Program-made: the position numbers and the translations under genes | In this document: positions 50,589 through 63,232 of the stretch, one piece after another | Numbering within the stretch: position 1 is the first letter of the stretch | Layout: each line of letters starts with the position of its first letter | NCBI RefSeq assembly: GCF_022201045.2 | Contig: NC_068560.1 | Location: 31,947,501 to 32,011,500 of the forward strand | Reading direction: 5' to 3' | DNA: 64,000 bases | Source of the DNA: Citrus sinensis | Taxonomy: Eukaryota; Streptophyta; Magnoliopsida; Sapindales; Rutaceae | The notes under the pieces: generated by a model | Told to the model about the DNA's origin: nothing | The model's input: the letters and a program-made list of their open reading frames with translations, nothing else | Database searches by the model: none

Positions 50589-53576
50589 GTTTTTGGGCTC
50601 GTTTTTAGGTCAACGAATTTGTTTGTAGGCTACATATTTGGTTCGTGCATTAAACTTCTGGCAGTGCCTATTATTATTACTAGTTGAATGAATCATATTG
50701 ACAAATCTACAATCTTTGAAGTAATCAAAATATATCCAATACATTGCCAGTTTCCCCTTATTAATAAAAAGTCTGATGATGATCCACATGTCATATAAGG
50801 TAAGACTAGTGGACGAAAATTGAATTGGTCTAACAATTGGGGATTTTGTGGATGGAATGATGATGGATTGATGATAGCTTCTGCCGTTTTTGTGTGAGAA
50901 ATCTCAAAAGCCCGACTGTGACATTCAACGCAACAATGATAACATCCAATCCAACGGTCAACCGAATTTCCTTTGAAATTTGTCAAGTACACCAACGGTG
51001 GCGATTTGAAGAAACCGTGCATGTTTGAAGAAACCGTGCATCATTTTGAATAATGACGACCATAATTAAGATTGTGCCGATAGCCGTATTATTTTTATTA
51101 TCATTCTTAATTTTCAGGAAAATTGACCATAAATTTGAGCGCTTGCATAAAAATAGCAATCGTGAGTGCTTTGGTCTTTCTTTTTTAAGTAAAATACACG
51201 CAAAATGGGCTCCCCTTCTCACATGGGTTGCTGCTAAGCAAGTTACCTTTCTTTCACGTACTACCTCTTCTCTAGGCTTTACCGGTATAATGACTTTAAA
51301 ATTTCTGAACAGTAGGGTTCCGCCTAATAATGACACGTGATGCAATTTTTCTTTTTTCTTTTTTTTTTAATAGTAAAATTAACTAGTGATTGGTAATTGT
51401 AGAAAAGAATATAAGAGTAATTAAATCTTAATAATACAATATTAATAATAAACCCATGACATAAAATCTTTTAAAAAAAAAAAAACACTCAAAATTCTCA
51501 AACCAAGAAAAAGACCTTAATTTTTAAATATTGGAAAACTGCTACACTTGAATGATCAAGCTGTAATCTTAGTTTGTGAGAATGAATCATCAGTGGCACA
51601 CAATATTTTATCCAAATTAAAAAAACCTCTTGTTTTCGTGTAAGTGGACTTTTTTCCCCCCCTTCGTTTCTATTTTTTAAAACCATGATTCCATATCAAT
51701 CCTGTAAAGGGCCTGCATTTTCATGGTGTTTCATCGAATCATTTGAGTCTTTTATCACATTGTTCTATTTATCTTTCTTCGGGAATAAAACGGAAGTGTT
51801 GACTTACTTCTACTCAGTGGTCCCAAATCGAATCCAATGCTTTCTTTTTCCTTAAAAATTTGCAGAGCCTTTGATGCAAATTTCTTTACACAATAAAATT
51901 AAATCACTGAAATGGCCAGGCCAGTTAAACTTAATGAATTATGAAACTAGCTAGGCTTTATGCCCTATAACGGAGGTACAATTTCTACTCTCAGCATTGA
52001 TCATTCCATGATTGCCGTTCTCTCTTGCTTCTTAGTATACCACAAAAAGAGACCTTGACAAAAATTTTCAAATTTTTCTTTTAGAAAAACGAAAAAAAAA
52101 AAAAAAACTGACACAGGATTTCAAAGAACATTAAATAAATTTGAAGGTGCATTACGTGTTATTGTGTTTTGTAATTAATGATGTTTCGTTATTATTCATT
52201 ACAGGACCACCTGCATAGACTCCTATGCATTTATAATCATCATTCCAATTTCCATTTCTTTTATTTATTTTCAGCAAATGGAAGTAATTTTTTTCATTTT
52301 AAGGAATATATATGTACACACAAATATTCTAATCAGGAATTTTACTCATATTAAAGTCAGTGACAAGCCAAAAGATTAAAAAAAAAAAACAACAAACTCT
52401 AATACTACACATTTTATTTGGTAGTTTATTGAAATATGTGTTTTTATCTTTTAGTTTATCCCAAATTTTATTATAATTAAGAATCTTGATTTGTAAACAT
52501 AGATGCGCGGCGCGCGTGTGCGGAGAGGGAGGGTTAGTACTTTTTTATGGGTAAGCTGCTTGAAAGTTAAAATTTAAAGATTTATAATGCATTGCACGAG
52601 TGGTTTAAAAGTTGAAAACAATGCTGATCACAAGATTAAATTATTTGATTAATGCAATCCTCTTGCAAAAGACTAATGATAATTAATCTTTTAAAGAGTT
52701 TAATTGTAGATAAAGAGACTAGCACTAACTACTTAAAATATACATTGCAACTTAACCACTTCAAGATCAGCTATATCCACGAGCCTGAAAGTTTTAATGG
52801 GAAAAAGTAGAAGGGCTTTGTGGATTATCAAGTTGGATGATTCTTATAGGCATAGTAGTTCCAAGATTTTGAGTATCATTGAAAGATAAGCTTTCTGCCC
52901 CCTTTTTTTCTCCCTTTTTATTTTTTGTAAGGACCTGTAGTCGATGTTAAAGAGGTGCTGGGATATATGTCACTTTCACTTAGGAATTTTCATCCAGGTG
53001 AACCAAGACAGCCAACAAGGTTCCTGCTTCCTGGATTATGTCTTGTGCCGCGAACCTTTTGTGCAGGTTGGCCTAGTTAACCATGATATGCTATGAAGAA
53101 TAGACAATGTTGCTACATTTATGGTCAAAATCATTTTCAAGTCCTTGTCCTTGAATGTTTCGACATTCGATGAGGTTATGAACATCTTTCAGCACAAACA
53201 ACATGCTTATACTGATTGGATTTTAGTGCAATTGCAGACGAAGAATCTAAGGACTATTTTTATACAATGTAATTATCAGTTATCATTCTGTTGACAATTA
53301 CGTCTTCAGGCAAGACAAATACAGCACCTCATTAGTTCAAAAGCCCTTGGATGCTGCGGATTACTTCCCTCCAATTTAGATTATGCTTGATGGTTTGACT
53401 TTGTCCGGCTTTCAAATGAAAACAAGGTGCGTCCGACAACTTATGCCACAATAATTTAAACATAACATTCTTAACAAGGTTTAGGTGAATGTGCTTGTGA
53501 CAAATGCCACCAGCATATAAGAAGACTTGCTACTGCCACTTGAAATTTGCAGACTGGTTTCTAATTGCAGAAAGCA

Positions 53577-54852
53577 ATGGCTAGCTCACCTTCAGTTACT
53601 GTAGAATTCTCTCCTAAACATTCACTGCCTACGAAACAACCAGTTGCAGAAGAAGCTAAGGCTCATTGCCTAAAATGGCTTCCCAGCGACAGTGCTTCGC
53701 CGTCTCATTTCCAAAAGGTAACCCCAGTTAGTGACGTAAAATTAACCGCCGTGGCAAGCGTTGTTATGTCCTTATCATATGCTACGAGTTTTTTTCTAAA
53801 TCATTCTGTTAACAGATTGTTGCAGAGCTGATAGGCACGTTCATTCTCATCTTCGCGGGTTGCGGCTCTATTCTGGTTAACAAAATTCAAAGCCTTACAA
53901 TTGTCGGAATAGGGCTGGTCTGGGGTCTAGTGTTGATCGCAATGATATACACAGTTGGGCATATCTCTGGTGCACATTTCAATCCTGCTGTTACCCTTGC
54001 CTTTGCTGCCACTCGTAAACTTCCATGGAAACAGGTAAGCTAACATCGATAAGTAACCGCATGTAATTAAAAGAGAGTATTATTTATTCCTTTATGATTT
54101 TTGTCCATGGGACTATGTTTGGATTTGATTATGTAGGTCCCTATGTATATGTTGGCTCAAGTTTTGGGAGCAACACTTGCGAGTCTTACACTCAGAATAT
54201 TGTTTCACGAACAAGATAATATTCAGCCAACAGTGACTCAGTATAAAGACACAACCTCTGATCTTGAAGCTGTCGCATGGGAATTCATAGTAACTTTTAT
54301 TTTGATGTTCACAATTTCTGGTGTTGCTACTGATCACAGAGCGGTATGACAATCAATTATCGCAGTTGCTTTTGCCAGCCATTTTTTGACTTGAGCTATA
54401 ACTTCCATTCTTCGGAAATATGAATGTACTGACTCTCAACTTCATCCGATCTAACAGAGCAAAGACGTTGCTGGAGTCGTGATAGGTGTTACAGTGCTGT
54501 TTAATGTCGTTATTTCTGGGTAATTAACTCTTTTGCCAACCATTTCACCATTAAATTCTGTATAATTATTCCACTCATTTCTGGATGATGCAAAAGAAAT
54601 TATAAATTTGGTTAACACATATATTTCTGCAGGCCAATTACTGGAGCTTCAATGAACCCTGCAAGAAGCATAGGTCCTGCTGTGGTCTCTGGTGTTTACA
54701 AGAATCTCTGGGTTTATATCGTTGCTCCCATCATCGGAGCCTTGGCTGCAGCCATGGTATACAGCATACTCAGAGTACCCAAGCCAGTAGCTGAAAAGCC
54801 TGAGGAGACCAAAAGCACAATAAATCAATTGTACCCTCATGCCGACCCATAG
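53577..54852 (+). CDS. NIP-type aquaporin (subgroup I-like)
   Basis: Five exons (53577-53717, 53816-54034, 54137-54343, 54458-54519, 54633-54852) encode 282 residues. It is a nodulin 26-like intrinsic protein: six membrane helices and two intact NPA boxes, GAHFNPAVT and GASMNPARS. By alignment with soybean NOD26 the selectivity filter reads Trp (LVWGL), Val (FNVVISG), Ala and Arg (GASMNPAR), the WVAR set of subgroup I, associated with glycerol, ammonia, lactate or arsenite and low water flow. Tails are short: the usual C-terminal phosphorylated extension is reduced to [21 protein letters not shown]. Exon number and positions match NIP genes. The start ATG 53577 gives a cytosolic N-tail of about 46 residues. 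The closest NIP subclass is not settled. It is convergent with CRY1, stops 986 bp apart. Confidence 0.9.
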
Positions 54853-55838
54853 ATTAACCAGTCACTCTGCTCCACTGCCCATAAGCACCAGAGGAATGAT
54901 GCTGCGTGTCTAAAATTAGTTTACTTTAAGCCTCTGCCTAATGTTATCAGATATCATAAATCAATGTACTTTTTCATCTCAGCAAGCTTGTGTATGTCTT
55001 TTCACTCAGCATGAATCCATATATAATTTTCTTTCCTCTTTTCAGGAAAACATATAATAGCGAACCTCAAAATGAATTCCAAAATACCAGGTAGTAGCAT
55101 TTCAGAACAAGAACCTATCCTGCAACTCGCCAAACCTGTAATGACACAGTTAAATTACTTCTTAAATCTACCAGCTGAAACAAGGGAATGATTTGAAGAT
55201 GACATAAACAGGAACTACAATAAAATATCAGCCTAACCAATTCGCAAACCTGAGTTTATTAGAGGACTACACACCCCTACAATGACTCTTCTCTCCCTTA
55301 TAAGAACAACAAATACTATACACTAGAGCTATGTATATGGTACAACGAAAAAGGACAGCAGATCAGCCACCTGTACTGACATGGAGTTTCAGCCGCAGGA
55401 AGTGAACTATCAGTTTTATACTATTGAGATGAAAAGTGGGTGGATAAAGATAACATGTGACACTGGTTTATCATCCCTTTGGCGCATTGGATTGGGAAAT
55501 CATTTCATCTTTCATCTTCCCAGCTTCCAGTTTGTGTCATCTACATATGTACATATGTCTTACCTGTTAAAAGAAGAGAGATCCATGGTAAGAATAATCA
55601 AAACCTACTCATATCACGGAAAATAACACGTCCACTTTCAATGAAAGTTGTATTGACAAATATATCAGGATGCAGCTAGGAATTTCAGGAGTCATCAGTA
55701 CACTTAAAGATAGAGCAGCTATAAAAATCTAAAAATTGGATAGTATATAATTTCAGCCCTACGCCAAAAGGAAATGGTAGACAAAATTTGCAGTACTACA
55801 CAGAACCAAGGAACCTTGCCAAATACTTATAAGAATTC
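54853..55838. other. Tail-to-tail spacer between NIP and CRY1
   Basis: Contains the two 3' UTRs. Open frames at 55381-55626 and 55479-55679 are not conserved in any way I recognise. Nothing else seen. Confidence 0.5.
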
Positions 55839-58800
55839 TTACCCAGTTTGAGAAAGCCGCCTACAATTCATTATTTGGTGAGACTGTGGATGCCTCTGCA
55901 AGTAAGATGAACTCGTTCCAATGCCATTTTCATCACCTACTAGCTGCTCTGAGTAACTAGAAGTTGCAGGAGACCAAACTGGAACCACCCCTCCGTCTCT
56001 CTCTCTTCTACTAGTACTTGAAGATTCTGCTGTGGAGTCTTCAGCATTTGCCAGCACTATTGCGGCATTAAATTGTTGAAAAGCGTTGTTGTTATGAACA
56101 GTTTGGAGAACACCTTGGTTTAAAGTGTCCCTTCTAGGTTCTTGATTTACATTTGCATTTCTCGGCACTTCTGCTCTGCTTTCTTCTGCTGAATTTCGAA
56201 GCTCCAAAGAAGACTCTTCCTCTTCAACTCTCACCAAAGAAGTAGTCATGCTTGGGACCATCTGATCCTCATAACGCCGAGCTGTGGTAGGAAGGTTGTT
56301 CCTAGCAGGTTCAGGGATTTCCTCCATCTGTATGTCCGGAGGAAAGGCAATTGGGGCTGAGTCAGAGGAGTCTCCAAGACCTTCCTCAGTTCCATTCTCA
56401 ATTGCAGCTCTTGAAGCTGCTTCTTGCTGCCACATTTCTGAAAGTGCTTCGTCCAGCCTGCATTTTGCTGCGTCAATCCGTACTATGGGAAAAGGGTAAT
56501 TGGAACCCAGCTCAATGCCAGCAGCTTGGAGCACAGATTCTGGTGCATTCCATGGGTGGTGTATCCATTCAGTGGGCAGTCTGGCAAGTTCAGGGAGCCA
56601 CCGTCGTACATATTCTCCATTGGGGTCAAACTTGTAACCCTCAAACTGTTGAAATGTAGTAACAAATCAGAACATTCTTTGTGGTGAAGGCCAGTAATTT
56701 AAAGCCAAAAGGATGTAATGCATAAATCAAAATTTCAAATCCTCATTATTGCATTCTGAAACATTGTCTAGAAAGAGATGCATAGAAAAACTTATAAAAC
56801 AGGAAAACTTAAATTCGAATAAAGCCAGCAACGTGTGCTCTAGTTTTCTTGTTACTGCATTTTCAATATTATACAAGTGAGTATGACCAAGAACAGAAAC
56901 AGTTTAGAAAGAATTAACCGAGGTTAAGAAAAAAATAAAAATAAAAGGCAGTACCAAAATGAAACATGAAACATTGGTATACAAGTTCAGCCTACATAAG
57001 ATACTAGAATCAATGAGGGAAAAAGCACCGCTGAAAATATTTTCTACAGAAACTTGGTTGAGGGATCTTCACCTCTATTCACATCTCTGAGCACTAAAGG
57101 GACAGGTAACTAAGAAAAAGGTATCAGAAATGAGAAGAAGAGTCATGATTTCTATCATTAAGATTTCTTTTAAAAAAAGGTATGCAAGCAGAAATCCAAA
57201 AGTCAAATAACAGGACAGAGATGCACAAGAATTGTTAAAATTATCATCCACACCTGTGGATTGTCAATTCGGTCAAAAGCACGGCCATCAGGGATAGTAC
57301 CAGATATGTACTGCCAACCAAGAGCATCACTTTCTAAATCTGCATCCAAGAGGGTATCCCAAAAATATTTCATCCCCCATCTCCATGGAAGCTGTAGAAC
57401 TTTTACAAAGAAACTAGAAACTACTACTCGTATCCGATCATGAAGCCAACCAGTGGCCCACAACTCTCTCATGCCAGCATCCACCAGTGGATAACCAGTT
57501 CTACCTTGCCTCCATGCCTTAAAATAGCCCTCATCCACAACCCAAGAAAAGAACTTAAGGTGCCCAAGAAGAGGCCTTTCATGACTGTAAGGATGGTTAA
57601 AACTCATGTACCTTGAATATTCCCGAAGACCAATTGACTTGAGAAACAAGTTCACACTCTCATCACCAGCCTTGTTCCCTTCATTGGCCCATGAAACCTG
57701 CTTGATGCGGACAAGATGGAAGACTTTCCTCACACTAACCTCCCCAAAATGCAAATGTGGAGAGAGAAATGAGGTTGTAGCACTATCAGCCTTTCTCCGA
57801 TTCTTAGAGTACTCAATTAAAGGCCCATTAATGAAAGTGGTCAGAGCCTTATCAGCATTGCTCCAGCCAGGAGACCATGCTCGAGCAAGAAGTGCATTGC
57901 TTCCCTTCTCTGATTCATCTTCAAACACCAATGTATCTGAAGGACACCTGGACATATCACCTTAAACAGAGCGTGCAATGTTGAAAAGAAGATTAGTACA
58001 CCAGAGGGTTAAAACAGAGAAAGAAAAGACCACACAAATAATACAAACATAGGTCATAATAAAACAATATATTCAAAGCTAAATAGTATATGCCTTTAAA
58101 TCTTTTTTTTTTCAAATGACAAGTGACAATGTTGTCAACAACAACACTTGATATTTCTGAAAATAATACATGTTCATAATTCTGCAAGGCTACTACTAAT
58201 TGGACCCAAAAGGAAAACAGAGTTCACCCATAGAATATTTACTGCTCAAGCCTTAATTACACTGAATGTTTTTGAAATAATAATTTTTATTTTCCTTTTA
58301 TTAGATCTCTTAGAATGACTTCTAGGGAAAGTCCAGTCAGTGCAACTTCTTGTGGAGGCTAGCAAGTGGTTTATCGGACTAAACTTGTGGTACTTAGATA
58401 TTTAGACTATAAGTGTTGTAAATGAGTTTCCTGTGGATTAAATTCCACATAGAAAAATTGCCCTTTTATGCGGATGCTTCAAATGATTCTTGTAGTATTT
58501 CCTGAATTGAATTTTGCCGCAGTATGAAACTTCATTTCTCTAAAAGCTCGACATTTTGAGTAATCCAATGTTTAATAGCTTACAGTTCATGAAAGATCAT
58601 ATATTATTCAACAACAAAACCAAGCATCACGGCCACAAGAAATACAAACCTGAATTTATCCTCTTAGGAGGGAGAAGTGGAGCGTCAGGGTCAAAAGGCA
58701 TGCTAAGGCATTTCTCCCAGAAAGCAGCAAAGGTCGCGAAAGGTTGGCCTTGGGCATCATTTACATCCCACGGCTCATAGAGCAAGTCAGCATTAAAGGA

Positions 58801-59701
58801 GCGCACAGCTATTCCTTGAGCAGTTAGAGCCTCCTTAGCTCGGTGATCTCGAACCAGCGACAGGGGGTCTGAAAAACAGTTGAATGCAAAATTGTTTTCA
58901 TTGTTTACAAGGAGTCCAACATTTCATATGGGACATATTTCCTAAAATTCAATACCTAATCAAATAAAACATACTCAAATGAACTGAATAATAAGACCAG
59001 ATCAATAAAAGTTCGATCAGAACAATTGAGGTGTGACTATAACAATTGGAAGGGAATAAATTCCAAAATTATATAAGCGCCATTACCAAAAACAAATGAT
59101 CTCTATTAGTAAGCAATAACAGAACAATTCCCCGGCAATTGATAAAGGAACAGGAAAGACTTATCCAATCTATAAGAAGATACCGCTCACACAAATATTC
59201 AAGTAAAACATAATCATGCCATCCAAAAAGAAAACAAACTACAAAACAAATGAACCCAAAAGAAGCCCGGAAAAAAAAAATGAGAAAGGAAAATTAACAA
59301 CACAAAAGTCAACCCACATGATCCATTATCTGACTGCAAAGGAATAAATTAAAATGATCAAAAGAAAGTCAAAGGAAGGAAAGCCGACCATATAAATGGT
59401 TGAAGAAGAGCTGAGTAGCACCAGTAGCTTTAACAACCTCAAGAAGAGAAGAAACACTATCAGTTGATCTCTTAGTGACAAGAGAAGTACCAAGACTCCT
59501 CAAAGAAGAATCCAGATGAGACAAGCTGTGCTTGAGCCACCACCTAGACACTCTCCCAGGATAATAAGGACCCTCTTCTTCAGGTGCCCAAATGAAAACA
59601 GCAATTACAGCACCAGCTCTAACACCAGCTGCTAGTGCTGGATTATCTTCAACTCTTAGATCTCTTCTGAACCAAACTATGCTACAACCACGACCTGACA
59701 T
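55839..59701 (-). CDS. CRY1: Cryptochrome 1 blue-light receptor
   Basis: Four exons on the minus strand (59701-59389, 58868-58650, 57960-57254, 56645-55839) encode 681 residues, the same length I recall for Arabidopsis CRY1. The photolyase-homology region (about 1-490) opens with CSIVWFRRDLRVEDNPALAA and carries the FAD-pocket blocks SFLSPHLHFGEVSVRKVFHL, GYPLVDAGMRELWATGWLHD and LDADLESDALGWQYISGT. Trp residues of the electron-transfer chain sit in this last part. The C-terminal extension keeps the DAS motif: DQMVP at 540-544, an acidic stretch EEEESS, and STAES at 617-621, ending RRLSQTG. This tail signals through COP1/SPA. It acts in nucleus and cytosol, controlling de-etiolation, flowering and stress. 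ATG at 59701 is chosen over an upstream in-frame TTG because MSGRGCS fits the family. Every splice is consistent, so the gene looks fully functional. Confidence 0.97.
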
Positions 59702-60522
59702 CTCCAACAAAACTCACCACCAACCAAAAATCCAAAACAAACCCACTTCCTATAATTTATGTCTCAGTTATGTACACCATGTCTTTCATCAGTTAAATCT
59801 TATCTTTTTTTGGTCCCTCCGGTTTTTTATTTTTTTCCCTGGAGATTTTAGACCATAAAGCAATAAACTAAAAAAGAAGGAATAAAAAAGGTGTCCTTGA
59901 TGTCACAATTACACTTTTTCTTCTTCTTCAATGCCTCTCTCTTAGGTAATGATTTATTTATTACGTATTTCTGCAACGTATTTGGAAGATATTATTTATC
60001 TTTTAATGCATGTAGGTTTTTTAGTCATTTTGGACCAACAGGATCCCCATTTCCCACCCAAAAAGGCCGCGAGAGATGGGAGAGCCAATGAATAAGATTG
60101 TTTAATAGAGTGGGGAACGCAGCAAAATTGATAGGCAAATTGCAGCCACAACCTTTTTATTTTATTTTTTTCTTTTTAAATTTTCTATTTTATCTTATGA
60201 TAGCAATAGAAAACAAAACACTACCCACCCTCTAGCTCCTTCTCCAATCCGCTGTCTTTGCCAGGGTGGAAGATATGCTCAGGAGAAAAAGATGGTTTTT
60301 TTATTTATTTATGAAAAATATTATCTCCTTTTTTTAAATTTCCAGCCATATTTTTTCTGGGTGAAAAGACATTTGTATCCTCAGTAAACATGCTTTTGTT
60401 CGAACGTGTGAAGGACAATTTGGGGTTTTACTACTATATTGGTTTATAAAATATAATTTTTTTTCTTTTATTGCATCAGATTCTGAGTATTTTTCTTTTG
60501 CTACTTTGCTAATTGAATTATA

Positions 60523-60523
<1 letters not shown>

Positions 60524-60560
<37 letters not shown>
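60524..60560. repeat. (TTA)n/(TCATTA)n microsatellite
   Basis: TTA units pass into ATTATC-type units. About 37 bp. Confidence 0.85.
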
Positions 60561-60561
<1 letters not shown>

Positions 60562-61489
60562 TCAACTCGGATTGCATTGGAAGCTTGGATATTGGAGGGA
60601 GTTGGAGTGGGAGACAGGAAGTCATGGGAGAGATAAGTTTGCTGACCTGACTATATTCGGTTAATTCAACTAGTGGGCCTCGCTACAATTTCCTGGGGCT
60701 GTCAATAAAGCTTAGATTCCGTTCATTCGTCACTATTCCCCTCTTCATGCATTAGCAGCTTGCACGATTGATTTTCTGGCCCGCATAAACTAAGAAAATT
60801 TTCTTTGAATAAAATTATACTTCTTAGTTGAAAAATTATATCAATATTTAAAAACATTATAATTCAGATTTTTAAATAAGAAATACTTCCCTCTCTTTTA
60901 TTTGATAATTGATAGGGTACTTTCTCTCTCTTTAATTTATATTTTATTATTTTTTATTAAAGAGATAAGTTTTTTAATTATTGTTTAGTTTTCTTTTAAA
61001 AAATAGTTATTTAATTATAATAATATTAATTTATTTATATTTTAAGAGGATAACATTTTCGTTCTCTTATTTACCTCACAGATAAATAAATAGATATTTA
61101 AAAAATAAAACTAAGAGAGTCTTTTAGTGACAATTCGAAGCATTCATGTACTTATCAAATATAATACCATTAAAATTTAAAAGGAGCTGCTTCATTTTGT
61201 GTACTACTTAATTCATTTCTACTCGCAAATGATTCTCATTGATCCTTCTTTTATCTTGTGCTAATGTCAAACCTGGGATTTTATTTTTTGTTTTTTATAA
61301 CATCTCGGGTAATTGTTCTATATCATCTTTGTTCTTTGGTCCGCCGGTCTTTTTGGACTACCACGAAAACTTCCTCAATAAAGGCGGTCCCACAGCTTAA
61401 ATATATTAAAAGCCCATATCCACTGTTTCATTTAAAGCGACACAGTTTATTCAATTAACACCAATATGAAAATAATTAATAAGTTTGGA

Positions 61490-62095
61490 TTATAAAGTTG
61501 ATGAAATTATTAAATAAATTTAATATGGGTCAACACAATTTTCTTTCATATCAAGTTAGGGTTCAATTTTTTGAGATATTTAGTAATCAACATGATACAA
61601 TTCAATAACCCACTTAATATTTATTTAACATGATTTACTTCAAACATTATAAACCCATTTGACATAAATTGCACTCTTTTATTTATAAATAATATTATTT
61701 ATTGATGTTATAAAATAAATATGTTTACCAAAATATTATATATTTACACCATTGCAGTTTTTAAGTTTATATGAAATTTTAAAAAATGGAACACTATATG
61801 AATATTAATCACTCAAAAAAAAAAGAGAGAGAAAGTTATGTCCAATATTTGAGTTTTGATGACAAGATTTTGTAAATTAATTTGGAATTGAAAACATAAT
61901 TATATCATATAAAGATGAATTAATTTTAGTTAATTATTTAATAATATTAAATGGATGTATTGGATCACCCCATTTATTTTTTTATGCCAAGTTCAAGTTT
62001 CAGTGTTTTGACATAGTTATTAAATGGGTAGTGTTGGAGTTAGCATAAATTTGATATGATACAAACATGACCAAATGATCCATTTACCCACTCTA
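61490..62095. mobile_element. Degenerate relative of hAT element at 18655-19384
   Basis: The region 61685-61885 aligns with 19010-19190 through several anchors: TTATAAAATA, TTTACAC.ATT, a run of about ten A, and CCAATATTTGAGTTTTGATG versus CTAATATTTGAGTTTTAATT. The right end ...CCCACTCTA resembles the other copy's CCAACTCTA. GGGTC/GACCC subterminal motifs are mostly eroded. It is much older than the first copy. Left boundary approximate. Confidence 0.65.
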
Positions 62096-62216
62096 ATTAT
62101 ATGCATGCACTATATATACGATGCCTATATTTTCTTTTTCACCTTTCAAGTAAAAATGGAAAAGATTAAAAGCTCTTCTAATACATTTCCTTAACTCTTG
62201 AAACATACTATTTTTG

Positions 62217-63232
62217 TAGGGATGGCAAAAATCCTACGGGGACGGGTACCCTCGGGGATTTTTCCCATTCGGGGAGGGTATGTGGATAATTTCATACCTA
62301 ATTTCTTATTTGGAGAATGGACGGGGAAATTTTTTTATCCAATTTCTTATTCGGGGAGGGGACGAGGATGAGGTAGAATCCACACCCCCTACCCATTTCC
62401 CCATTTTAATTTTTAATTTAATTTTAATTTTTTAAAATTACTAGTAAATAAATAATAAAATTTGAATTATAAAATTATAAGTATTGGTAAAAATAAAAAT
62501 AAAAATATCAAAATATTTATATTATTAAACTTTTAGGCCTAATTAACTAATTAAAGTCCTAAATTTTTATTTAGGACATTAAAAAGACCGAACAGATTTT
62601 ATTAGCCCAAAACTTTTGTTTTAATTTTAATATTCATTAAATATTTTAAACTTAAATCTATTTTTTATTTATCTTAAATCTATTTTTATTTATTTTTAGA
62701 TGTTATAATTGCCCACATCAAATCACAATTTTAATATATAATCTAATCTAATATTTGCTATTGATTTGCTTCGACTTAACTATTGTGTTGTAAAAGGAAT
62801 AGTCCACATTTATAAAGTGCCCACGCCACCATTGAAAAGTTAATTTTGAATCTAAATTTGATTTTATTTGTAACAATTTTGTATTAGGCTATTAATTTGT
62901 TCATGATAGTTTGTATCCCTTGCATGCTGCGTTACTTACTAATTAATGTATGTGACTTTTGAAATGGATATTAATGTAAGATATATTTCGAACTTTACTT
63001 TTATTTGAATTTTTTTATTTTAATATGCTTAACTTAAAATCGAAAACAAAAAAAAAATGTATTAGTTAGATCGGGGACCCTCGGGGATCCCCTGTTATTA
63101 TTCGGGGAGGGGATTGAGATTCTCTTAAATAATTTTGATGGAGATTGGGAGGAGACGGGGATAGACGCAAAATATCGGGGATGAGTACGGGGAGATTGGT
63201 CCCCTCCCCTCCCCTCCCCATTGCCATCCAGA
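62217..63232. mobile_element. hAT-like non-autonomous element with GGGGA-rich ends
   Basis: The left end TAGGGATGGCAAAAATCC and the reverse complement of the right end, TCTGGATGGCAATGGGGAG, are hAT-like termini. Subterminal zones carry many copies of CGGGGA / TCCCC in both orientations (62238-62395 and 63072-63222), while the interior is AT-rich and non-coding. ACTATTTTTG before and ACTATTTTG after the element look like an 8-bp duplication with a T-run change. Size is about 1 kb. Confidence 0.8.

Larger units (their letters stand above)
47809..53576. other. Gene-free spacer between PP2C and NIP aquaporin genes
   Basis: About 240-400 bp next to the PP2C start form its 5' UTR exon and promoter. 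The rest is AT-rich spacer with a GA microsatellite and two SINEs. Several open frames of 60-120 codons (for example 50693-51022 and 50983-51345) overlap on both strands and look random. The interval 52930-53570 is less AT-rich and may be the NIP promoter and 5' UTR. I see no further gene. Confidence 0.5.

Noticed and set aside
50693-51345. Overlapping open frames of 109 and 120 codons on the minus strand, and 95 on the plus strand
   Set aside because: No recognisable domain, competing frames on both strands, and simple-sequence composition. Probably chance.
56284-56659. Plus-strand open frames of 71 and 102 codons over the CRY1 tail exon
   Set aside because: Antisense shadows of the CRY1 C-terminal exon, whose reading is strongly conserved.
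59701-59710. Upstream in-frame TTG as an alternative CRY1 start
   Set aside because: Plant CRY1 proteins begin at the MSG-type methionine; ATG at 59701 fits the family and length.
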